Assembly: GCF_040115645.1 (NCBI RefSeq)
Contig: NC_089567.1
Coordinates: 2,852,001-2,916,000, forward strand
DNA: 64,000 nucleotides
Reading direction: 5' to 3'
Origin: Euwallacea fornicatus
Lineage: Eukaryota > Arthropoda > Insecta > Coleoptera > Curculionidae
How positions within the stretch are numbered: the stretch's first letter is position 1; each line of letters starts with the position of its first letter. Under the pieces are notes generated by a model that was given only the letters and a program-made list of their open reading frames with translations, was not told the origin of the DNA and ran no database searches. Shown one piece after another: positions 55,014 to 64,000 of the stretch. Made by a program: the position numbers and the translations under genes.

Positions 55014-57857
55014 CATTCATTTAACAAGAAGATTCACAATGGAGGTGTATTCAAATAAGAGATGATAGGGAATAATGACTGGTCACTTCATAGTAATCAA
55101 AAACCCGGCCATCAAAATTGCTAGATAACCTTTTTCGTTTTAGCTGGCAGAAAATGCAAGTTCTTTTGATGGAATGTTTAATTAAAATGTAACAGTGTAA
55201 ATTATACTCTGCTGACTTTAGCAGGATACAGACAATTTTTAATTGGATTGAAACAAAAGGAAGCAACATTTTTATCGATCTGCATTCGCAAGCTCGATTG
55301 TAAAGGCTTCATTAGAATCTACTTCGTGGGTGCTTACCCTAACAGGGCTTACTTTTAATTTGCCGCAGTAACAGTCTAAGTTATCGAATCAATATTTCAA
55401 TATTTGATAATGTAGTTGTCTTCCCCACACTCGACAAATGCATGCAGAAAATGGTAGTTTCATTTGAAACCTGTAACTGCTTAACTGTAACGACAGAAAA
55501 GCACGATTAAGGGTCGTTTTAAGAAATACAGCGAATTAAATTTGCCTTTTAGTTTAATTAAAAACCTAAAATAGATAAAACGAACGCGCCCCTATATTGA
55601 GTTCTATATTTCGTCGTGGGACATTTGCCTAGTATTAACCCCCTTTTAAAATATCAGCCGTGCCATGGCAGTAAATCATATTCCCCTATACCTATTTCCA
55701 GTAGACATTATTTCGCACATGCCAAGACTCGTAATCGGTATCAAGTGCTGGACCAAAGTCCTATAAATTCCTTCCTAAATTTAATAATTTCCAATTTGAC
55801 ACTGCATATCCGTATACAGGGTATTTAAATAATATTACCTAAATCGGCCACGATGGTAATTGTCTCGACGATAGTATTCAATAAGGGATTAAATCCCAGG
55901 ATTCCGGCCATGAATGTTAATATCGGAATCCCGGTCCGAGCTTTGGAAAAATCATATGAACTAAATCGATTATACGGATAATACTTTCGATAACAGTGTA
56001 CACTAGGAAATGCAATCCCGGGATCCCGGCCATAAATTTTAACATCGGGATCCCGATCCCGAAATGTTGGTGGAACAAACATTAATCTTAACTGATTGAC
56101 AGCTTTTTAGCAAATTCGCATCTAAGGCGCTAATCCAAGACATGCAACATGAGATATGTAAAAGCTGCTTGGAAACATAATCACACAAATTAATGAGAGA
56201 TATACGAACGTGTATCACACACTGGACTCTGATGCTACAGGAACAGTTCAAAGTGACAATGAAACTTTTTCCCAGTCAATTTATTCTCACATTTTCTCAC
56301 GATCTCGGAAACAATAAAAAGTTACGAAGCCCGTTAAATGGAAAAAGCTGTAGGGTGTGAGTAATCAAGTGGCCATAATTGCTCAAGCTTTTGAAAAATT
56401 TTACAATATCTAAATTGATGCATTTTAAAGTAAGTTGAAACTCACTGATGCAATAATTTGGAAAATTTCCTCCTTAAGAAATTACGGGCATTTTCAACTC
56501 TTAAATGAAGAGAGCTCAAATTCACCTACTTTTGGTTTAGAATTTTTGTTTTTGTTTGTAAATTTTTCTTAGCAATTGTGTTTCCGAAAAAAAAAACTGG
56601 ATTCCGTAAAATGCGTTTACGAAAATGTGGCCAATTCTGAAAAGTGATTATTAGTCAATAGCTTTGTTAAGCGTGATATTTTGTTCTCTGACTTAACGTA
56701 CTCTAGAATTTCAACGCATTTTTATCCTTATACCCTATATTTACTTTTGGTTCTCGTGTCTTCCCTTATTCAAGAAAAGTACACATGGCGTTTTCACGGC
56801 ACTGGTCGATATTTTATCTACTCGCAATACTCGATAATAAAAAAATTGAATTTTTCTCCCTGCATAATATTCCCGCGAAATAATAAATAATATGTCAAAG
56901 GTCCGTGACCGAATACCTCCACCTCAATTAGAAAGAAAAATGTTAAAATGTTGATCAGTTGGATTGGCAATTAACCCGTTAAGCTTATACCATCTCATAA
57001 AGGCCTTGTAATCAGTTTGAAGCTTAAATCGAACTGCATAAAGTATTCACAGCCCGCGGTAGTTCCATACGTTCGTGCACACTGCATACGAACTCCCTTT
57101 TATTGGGAGAAACTTCCCTAAAATTTAACATTCAGTGAGTGCATCCAAACGTTCCAGTTCCAACCGTTCAGAAGTTGGATTATTAGGGAAACGTGGAATT
57201 TTTAAACAGGTCGTATCACAAATTAATTGACAAAAAAAAAATAAAAAGTAAAAAACTGATGCGTCAGTGTCTCGTGTTAAATTGGATAAAACAGTTGAAG
57301 TAATGGCTGAATGAATTAATTAAAATGGAGTTTTACCACGGCCACCTACGAAAGTAAGGATAACAAATGAAGATAGTAATAGTAAAAACAAGTGCTAACT
57401 GACACTTTTGTTAAAAAAAAAAAAAACAAATGAATGATAGACATAGCGTAATGAACTACTCGGACTAAAGCAATTAATTTTACATTATACAAATATAATA
57501 TAGTAATATACCATTGTTTTAAGTTAATTAGGTAAAATATGTCCCTATGATAACTTAGGGATGTCATGTTTCAAAAATAGAAAGAAAGTCAATTTAGATA
57601 ATAATGTTCATCAAAACATCACGAAGTGTCGAAATCATTGCCTAGTTGGTCACTGAGACAATCATGGGCAGATCTACAAAGATGAAGCAGTGTTGGTTTT
57701 TAATCCGGATTCGCACCCCTATCCAGTAATTTTTTTTTGTATGTGGTTCATTGTCGTGGGAAAATAGAATATTTAACTCTCAAGAACATTTTTAACAACT
57801 ACATGAACATTTCCAGTCGGGCTTTAAGAGTTACTTTATTGGCTCGTTATGTAAATA
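55014..57857. other. Intergenic stretch with one tandem repeat
   Basis: No gene recognised. It contains the two-unit repeat at 55868-56110, and TATACAGGGTATTTAAAT at about 55814, which resembles a transposon end without a partner. Several 60-85-codon frames here show no domain. Confidence 0.4.
55868..56110. repeat. Two-unit tandem repeat rich in GGATCCCG palindromes
   Basis: About 122 bp apart, AATCCCAGGATTCCGGCCAT (55892) and AATCCCGGGATCCCGGCCAT (56014) recur. Each is followed by a GTTAATATCGG/TTTAACATCGG stretch and a second run of CGGGATCCCG-like palindromes. Unit borders are approximate. Confidence 0.65.
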
Positions 57858-58586
57858 TTAGGTCGTGTAGTACGAAATGAGTAGAATTGAATTGAAACTT
57901 TAGTCATTTTTTTTTCATATGAAATGTTTTTATTGTCAATCGAAATACGCATCACCATTATCAATACACTTCTGCCATTTAACGGGAAGTTCATTGATTC
58001 CCCCGCTGTAAAAGCCTGCAGGCCGGGAGTCGATAAACTCGTGGAAGGCAGCTTTGACAGCCTCGTCGGAGTCGAATGTTTTCCCTACCCCCAAAAAGTT
58101 ATCTAAATTTTGAAAGAAGTGGTAATCAGTGGGCGCTAAGTCGGGTGAATACGGTGGATGACGAAGAGTTTCCAATTCCAACTCCTGTAGCTTGGCCGAG
58201 GTGACTTGTGCGATGTGTGGCCGAATGCAACAATAGCGGTGCGCTTCGATTGACTAATTTTGGCTGCTTAACCGTCAGTTGCCTCATCATTTCGGTCAGT
58301 TGTCGGCAGTAGGCATCAGCCGTAATCGATTCACCAGGTTTCATGAAGCTGTGATGGATGACACCTGCGTTGGTCCACGGGTCCAAACAGACACCATAAG
58401 CTTCTTTCGATGAAGATTTTTTTTCGCATAATGTTTTGGTGGTTCATCTTTAAACTCTGATCGAAAGAGGAAGAATGTGCCTTTTCCACATAAAAAAGTC
58501 AAGTCCAAATGTAGATTTAGAGTGAAGTTATTCGCAGTTGAATGTGGCATTTCGAGAATCTACTCATTTCATACTACACGACCTAA
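57858..58586 (-). mobile_element. Internally deleted mariner
   Basis: A 729-bp element starts TTAGGTCGTGTAGTACG, ends CATACTACACGACCTAA, and is flanked by TA (57856-57857 and 58587-58588). The inverted repeats are about 28 bp. Roughly the first 45 percent of a normal mariner is missing. Confidence 0.93.
57936..58490 (-). pseudogene. mariner transposase remnant
   Basis: Read downward: DEPPKHYAKKNLHRKKLMVS, a small deletion or frame change near 58385, TNAGVIHHSFMKPGESITAD and CRQLTEMMRQL. The LLLH block follows, where the second catalytic Asp stretch is deleted (LLLHSATHRTS). After a frame change come ETLRHPPYSPDLAPTDYHFF (third Asp), GFYSGGINELPVKWQKCIDN and the end DAYFD. The DNA-binding domain and first Asp are gone. 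Confidence 0.88.
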
Positions 58587-58588
58587 TA

Positions 58589-60746
58589 ACTATTACTCTA
58601 ATACTAACTGACTATAACACTACTGGTTATTACTGTGTAACAAATCTGACATATCATAGAGAAAAAACATATTTCATTTTTCAAACGCTATTAGTAATAA
58701 ATGTGCATTACTATTCACTAACTAGAATATGTTTATAGAGCAGTTACATATACCGAATTATATCCGTACCAAAATATGGAGGGCTCCATTTCAAAATTTA
58801 TAATTTCTCTTTAATGTTCGAGCCGTTTCGATTTTGTATTAGCTCATATTCATTCCGAATTTTCATTTTGCCTCGCCCTGATTCTCTTACACTTCCCGTC
58901 GAATTGGCTTGCCCAAGACCTCATCACAAAACACTATTTTTAATCTGAAACTTTGGAAGAGCATCATTTATATCACTTTTCTTGTCTCGCCGAGCACAGT
59001 AAAGCTCAGGTCTTTTTCCTGGTCTCTCGGGCCTATTGTTTCCCCGCAGCTTTCCTCTTGTAGGAGTTAAAAGGGCCATTTCGCTGTTGGAGACTTAAAT
59101 TGTTTTACATAAGCTTTTGTCTTTTGTGTCACAAAGAGAGTTTTTCGAACTCGCTCTTGTTAGTTCTGTGTCCTTTAGTTTACTGTGTGCAATTATATTT
59201 GTTCAACTGAAGCCTGTATTGGCAATTTTAGAATTGAACTATTAGGGTCGAAATTATGAAAACCAATTAAAAGCTAATTTGAGGAAATCTGTCCAAAGTC
59301 TTTTTCTACAAGCTTGTGGTAAAATGGCTTTTCTGCACGCACGTGCTACAGCACGTGCGGAAATTGAGTCTTTATCGCATGTTCGTTGCAATTGACCCAA
59401 GGACACTCAGTGAAATTAGGTTAGCAATTGAGGTTACCTCGCGTTATTAAACTGCGTCGAAACTCGAGTATTCTCAAAAATAGTTTCTCCTAAAATGCGT
59501 TAATGCAACAATCAGTTCTCGCAAAAATTTGGATATTCGGGAAATTTAAAAAAAAGTATATGAGAAGTAGATAGGGAAACGTTTTAAGGTGAGTTAAAAA
59601 GTAAAAAAAAAAAATTATTGAATCAACAAGTCGAATACTAAGTTACGAGATGTAAAACGTTATTAGAAATTCAAATATGCGATAACATCTATGGTGTTCC
59701 GTTGAAATGTACCACCCTGTATATTCTAAAATAAAGTTTAGTTATTCGCCTTTGGTTACCTCACAATATTAACGTTTTATGTAATTCAGATCCACCATTT
59801 ATGTAAATTCAGATAAATCAGTCTATGGAGTACCTGAGGAGCTTATTGGACGTTTTTGCCAACCATTTCCAGAATTCAAACGTAAGTTGTAACAAAAAAT
59901 TGCTTATTAAATTCATTCAAATTCGCTATAAATGATTAGAACCGTATTGAAAATTGATGACGGTATCCTGAAGACGAAAAGTTTGAAAAAAATTGTCGAT
60001 GGCGTAGATTCGTTTGAAGGTAATGTAAATTTGCTATTGTAAAATTACAGTACCTTTCTCTAGGTTAAATATTAACATCGGAATAGTTTTTCACCTATAA
60101 AGTGCGGAACGCTTCACCGCACGTTGATTTGAACAAATGACACAAAAAGGATCAGTAACTCAATTTAATGATTAATATTTTCACAGTGTTTATTAACTGT
60201 TGTCGTCTATAAGTCCAATTAAGTATTGACGTGAGGTAATATCTTTACACGCGCCGTGCGGTAAAAGGTTCTAAAATGTTGTCTAAACATCTCATATCCC
60301 ATATCAGGCGAAGTCCTCAGTGATTCATTCAAACTGAGATTCAGCGTTATTAGAGTTTGCATAATGCAAAAGGTCATCACTATGCCTTTATGTAAGTAAA
60401 CGGAGCTCTGATGAAGGCGGCTGAACGGGCACCCCACAAACGTAAATGCGGGTCATGTTTTCATCACTGAGATTGATCGGGGACAATTAGTAATATAAAC
60501 GCATGTTTGCTGATGATACACAATGGTAGATATAAAGTATTTTTGACTCTCGAGGATTTTATTATTCACGTCGCTTTTTATAATGCTACTCTCATATTAG
60601 CGCAAAACAACTAGGTTGGCAAAATGTAATAATCATTTACATTATAAACCGGAGAAGGTATAGTTCCCGTGATACACTTGTTAATATCATCTCAAATAAG
60701 ACTCCCTGTAGTCTCATTTTCGTGGTCGATTAATGACATAAGGAAA
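58589..60746. other. Intergenic stretch, no recognised gene
   Basis: There is a lone transposon-like end (ACCACCCTGTA, about 59712-59722) and the hairpin at 59338-59359. No coding region is supported. Confidence 0.4.
59338..59359. repeat. Perfect 9-bp hairpin with two CACGTG motifs
   Basis: CGCACGTGC, a TACA loop, then GCACGTGCG. Each arm contains the E-box core CACGTG. Confidence 0.6.
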
Positions 60747-60748
60747 TA

Positions 60749-62095
60749 CAGTGAAAGTCCCGAATAACAATGTCGTTTATAACAACAAGTCGCATATAAC
60801 GACGGAAATTCAAACATTTCGTTGGATTTGGCCGCGATTGTGAAAAAGTTCTTTTTAACGTCCGCGAAAAAGATATTTTTGGTGGTTTACTGGCCGGGTA
60901 TAACGCGGGATATACAGTATGTAACAATCTTGTTCGTACACACGGGTTTATTCAGGAAAAGAGTCGTTTGGATGGCTTATACAGGGTTCGCCATTACTCC
61001 GGCCTTGGTTCCTGGTGTCTTTATATAAATATCAATATGAAATGTTTAGTACAGTACTCATTTATATTGGAAAGCTGCATGATTTAATAATATTTTTGTT
61101 TATACAGAGTGTTCCGTTTTCGCTGGGCAACATAAAGTTATAATTTTTTAAATAGCAACCCATAATTTTTTTTATGCCATTTGATGAAATCTTAATTTAG
61201 AAGGAAAATACATTAAACATTTTTCAAATTGGTTGCGGCGTTGCCATATTAGAAGGTAGTGACAGGTAATATGACAACTAAATGAAATAACTAATTTATG
61301 CTTTTGTTAAATAGAAGCAAAGCCTACTAGAATAAATCTGTTAGATTATAATAATGCCTGTTGCAATTTGATTGAAATTTTGTAAATATCTCTATAACTG
61401 TAAATATTAGATGAAAAGATGTTATTGCAAATTAATAGAGAATTAAAAACTACATTAGAAGGTCTTGAAAAAAATCATGGGTACCATTTAAAAAAAACGA
61501 GTTTCAGTAATTTGTAAAATTTGCAAATTAGCACTCTTATACAAAAAAAGTATGGTGCATTAAAAAAATGTTTTAAAGTTTTTAGGTACCTCTGACTTTC
61601 ATTTACTACTTTACAAAAACAAATTTCAAAATTTCAAAAAACACCAGTTTTGTGATAATTTTTTTCTGACGCTGCATTTTTAAAGAAATTTCTCTAATAT
61701 GGCAACGCCGCAACCAATTTAAAAAATGTTTAATGTATTTTCCTTCTAAATTAAGGTTTCACCAAATGGCATAAAAAAAATTATGGGTTGTTATTTAAAA
61801 AATTATAACTTTATGCTGCCCAGCGAAAACGGAACACTTTGTATAAACAAAAATATTATTAAATCATGCAGCTTTCTAATATAAATGAGTACTGTACTAA
61901 ACATTTCATATTGATATTTATACAAAGACACCAGGAACCAAGGCCGGAGTAATGGCGAACCCTGTATATAGAAATGTCAATTTTTTTATTCTCTTATACA
62001 TACAATTGAACTCGCTTATAACGAACCCGGGTTATAACGAACGCTCGCTTTTAAGGAACAAAATGCTTGGAACGCAAAAAGTGTCTATTTAACTA
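60749..62095 (+). mobile_element. Possible pogo/Tigger-type ends, interrupted
   Basis: CAGTGAAAGTCCCGAATAAC at 60749 follows TA and is succeeded by repeated TATAACGA-like words (60779, 60795, 60898). A second similar run starts near 62003 (CAATTGAACTCGC, then TATAACGAAC twice). Repeated TATAACGA words near the terminus are a hallmark of pogo/Tigger elements. No right end and no transposase are found. The first run is cut by the element at 60980 and the second by the Tc1 at 62096. Confidence 0.4.
60980..61966. mobile_element. Non-coding long-TIR element, copy 2
   Basis: A 987-bp element starts TACAGGGTTCGCCATTACTC, ends with its reverse complement, and is flanked by TA (60978-60979 and 61967-61968). 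The arms are about 270 bp. Each contains an inner terminus-like sequence (TACAGAGTGTTCCG at about 61104, CGGAACACTTTGTA near 61845). It is related to 16818-17700, but complete in both arms. No protein motif is present. Confidence 0.9.
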
Positions 62096-63739
62096 CAGTG
62101 AGTCTCATGAGTATTCGTACCCTATTGATTCCAGGTTTAAAAATAAAAATACTTTTTTATAAGTAATTTTCAACAATTTTTTTTTTAGTAGAAATGTTTT
62201 ATGGGCGTGTAAAAAGCCCAATTCCTATAAACTTTATTGAAGATAAACAGTATTATTAACAAAATATAATTTTAAGTATAATAAGTAACAAAATCACACC
62301 CACGAGAGTATTCGTACCTACTAAAACTATACTAAAAGATCAGTTTATTTTCTTTTATTTAATATTTTGTTGGACCTCCCCGGGATTTTATAATACTTTT
62401 AAGCCGATTAGGCATACTACTAACTAATTTTTTCGTATATGTTGGTTCAATTTTATTCCAAATATCCAAAAGTTTTACTTTTAATGTTTTTTTGCTACCA
62501 ATTTCGTAGTTTTTTAATCTTCTTTTCATTTCTGACCATAAATGTTCTATAGGATTGATATCGGGACTTTGGGGTGGTGTTGCCAAGGTATGTGGCGTAT
62601 TATATAAGATCCATTCTTTCACAATATGAGCCGTGTGTTTTGGATCATTATCTTGCTGGAAATAATAATTATGTTGTAACTCTAATTTTGTAGCACTTGA
62701 TGCCAAGTGATTCCGTAAAATATTTAGGTAATATGTTTTGTCCATGATTCCTTCAATGAAAACCAAATCACCAACACCATTTGCGGACATACAACCCCAC
62801 ACCATGACGGAACCACCTCCATGCTCTACGGTTCCTTTTAAATTTTTTAATTCGTACTCTGAATTTGATTTTCTCCACGCCATTGTTCGTCCATCTGAAT
62901 TGAACAAATTGAATTTACTTTCGTGAGTGAAAATTACTTGTTCCCAAAAATTAATATCCTTGTCGACATATTTTTTTGCAAATTCTAAACGTTTCATTCG
63001 ATTCCTTTTATTAATAAATGGCTTCTTTCTGGCAACTCTCCCATTGTAGTCGTTCCTTCTCACAATTCTTCTACTTGTTTCTGCTGATACTTCTTTTTTG
63101 AAGAATTTTAAAACGAATGCTGCTAACTTGGGTCCACGAATTTGTGGATTCTTCTTTATTTCCTTAATAACTGCTTTTTCCTCATAAGGATTAAGTTTCT
63201 TCGGGCCTCCTTTACGTTGTTTATTGCAAATATCTCCACTTGACTTAATGTTTTTTATAACAGATTGTACCGTAGATTTACTTCTGCCCACTAAATTTGC
63301 AATTTCTAAATAACTTTTACTTTCAGTGTGCCATTTAAGAATTAACTTCCTATCACTTAATGAAACTTCACTACTTTTTCTCCCCATTTTTACTAGTATC
63401 TCCTAAAGACTAACAAATCGATATGTCTATATTGGTAATCGTTCGTATTATGCCGCAAACAAGTTAATACAGGCTAAATTTCTTATCATCTTGATTTAAC
63501 CCATAACAGACAGTTGCAGTACGAATACTCTTGTGAGCCTCATTTTATTCTTATTTCCTTAAAATTACGTTTTCGCCATATAAACATTTGAATTTGCAAG
63601 AAAGTACATATGAGTTTAAAAGCCCTTTAATTGGAAAGTAGGTTTGTGATGGTACCAGTTTCAAATCGTTCATTGTAAATTAATAACAGTAATTTAAAAT
63701 AGAGAAGCAATAGAGTACGAATACTCATGAGACTAACTG
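62096..63739 (-). mobile_element. Full-length Tc1-like transposon, IR/DR type
   Basis: A 1644-bp element starts CAGTGAGTCTCATGAG, ends CTCATGAGACTAACTG, and is flanked by TA (62094-62095 and 63740-63741). Each arm has two copies of a GAGTATTCGTAC motif about 190 bp apart (left near 62110 and 62306, right near 63518 and 63714). This is the IR/DR layout, as in the element at 470-9907. The transposase frame is uninterrupted but has a catalytic substitution. Confidence 0.94.
62359..63387 (-). CDS. Tc1 transposase, full length, first Asp replaced by His
   Basis: 342 residues, the normal length, with no stop or frameshift. It has a helix-turn-helix (YLEIANLVGRSKSTVQSVI), a GGPKKLNPYE linker, and a second DNA-binding part ending in NGRVARKKPFINKRNR. 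The catalytic domain follows with KHGGGS-like EHGGGS and MVWGCMSANGVGDL. The second Asp (QQDNDPKHTAHIV) and Glu (QSPDINPIEHLW) are present with 34 residues between. The first catalytic Asp, normally in a DESKF motif, is His (FTHESKFNLF, near 62925). Asp is essential in this family, so I infer a catalytically dead protein that may still bind DNA. It ends GGPTKY. Confidence 0.93.
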   Translation of the reverse strand: MGRKSSEVSLSDRKLILKWHTESKSYLEIANLVGRSKSTVQSVIKNIKSSGDICNKQRKGGPKKLNPYEEKAVIKEIKKNPQIRGPKLAAFVLKFFKKEVSAETSRRIVRRNDYNGRVARKKPFINKRNRMKRLEFAKKYVDKDINFWEQVIFTHESKFNLFNSDGRTMAWRKSNSEYELKNLKGTVEHGGGSVMVWGCMSANGVGDLVFIEGIMDKTYYLNILRNHLASSATKLELQHNYYFQQDNDPKHTAHIVKEWILYNTPHTLATPPQSPDINPIEHLWSEMKRRLKNYEIGSKKTLKVKLLDIWNKIEPTYTKKLVSSMPNRLKSIIKSRGGPTKY

Positions 63740-63741
63740 TA

Positions 63742-64000
63742 TATTCTGTATTTCTGTTATTCTTGTTCAGATATAACAAACACATTTAGAACGAACGATT
63801 GGCTTTAGCGAATGCTTTCTGGTAAAAATTTGCAGGTCCGATCGGTCATAATGAACCAATCTATAAAAAAGACCATTCTGTACAATCTATTAGGTTAGTT
63901 TTAGGGTATATTTTGCCAACATAATCTCGATCCGGGAAATCCCCGTGTATTGAATCGTAGTAAATTTTACGTGAAATAAGTATGGACCGCATCAGTTGCA
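63742..64000. other. Right flank, nothing recognised
   Basis: Short TATAACAAAC and AGAACGAACG words echo the pogo-like run to the left of the Tc1, but no end or frame is defined. Confidence 0.35.

Overview
The window looks like repeat-dense, AT-rich DNA from an animal genome, most plausibly an insect. It is dominated by Tc1/mariner (IS630-Tc1) DNA transposons of several lineages, with one Ty3/gypsy LTR retrotransposon and fragments of several non-LTR retrotransposons. I recognise no host gene, tRNA, rRNA, CRISPR array or bacterial-type operon. The order of insect is not decided by anything I can read. Summing my own element coordinates, roughly two thirds of the window is recognisable mobile DNA.

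Layout. Positions 470-9907 hold a nested stack: a Tc1-like element is split by a mariner, and the mariner is split by a complete gypsy element and by a short retroposon. A 5'-truncated LINE sits in the right arm of the Tc1. Junctions and target-site duplications are readable for every layer. The gypsy element (2016-7045) has LTRs in which I see no difference, open gag and pol frames, a Trp-tRNA type primer site and a C-H-C-C Gag knuckle. This points to the CsRn1-type lineage and a recent insertion. Positions 11.6-14 kb hold a LINE 3' end split by a long-TIR transposon. Positions 15-18.2 kb hold a decayed Tc1 with two further insertions. From 19.6 to 26.6 kb lie decayed elements with TACAGGG-type ends and a LINE fragment. 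Positions 27.3-34.9 kb hold a decayed Tc1, a nested pair of long-TIR elements and a complete Tc1-like element with an intact 339-residue transposase. Positions 37-38.4, 42.6-45.9, 47-48.8 and 50.4-53.6 kb hold further long-TIR elements, one interrupted by a Tc1-like element broken only by four TAG codons. Positions 53.7-55.0 and 57.9-58.6 kb hold two mariners. Positions 60.7-63.7 kb hold pogo-like ends, a second copy of a non-coding long-TIR element and a full-length Tc1 whose first catalytic Asp is replaced by His.

Functional reading. These are selfish elements, not a cooperating pathway. Only two look capable of producing all their own proteins: the gypsy element and the Tc1 at 33237-34845. 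The rest record successive waves of insertion. A recurrent theme is a group of transposases with about 41 residues between the second and third catalytic Asp (D,D41D, as in the rosa-type mariners). They sit in elements that begin TACAGGG, duplicate TA, and have unusually long inverted repeats that serve as landing sites for related elements.
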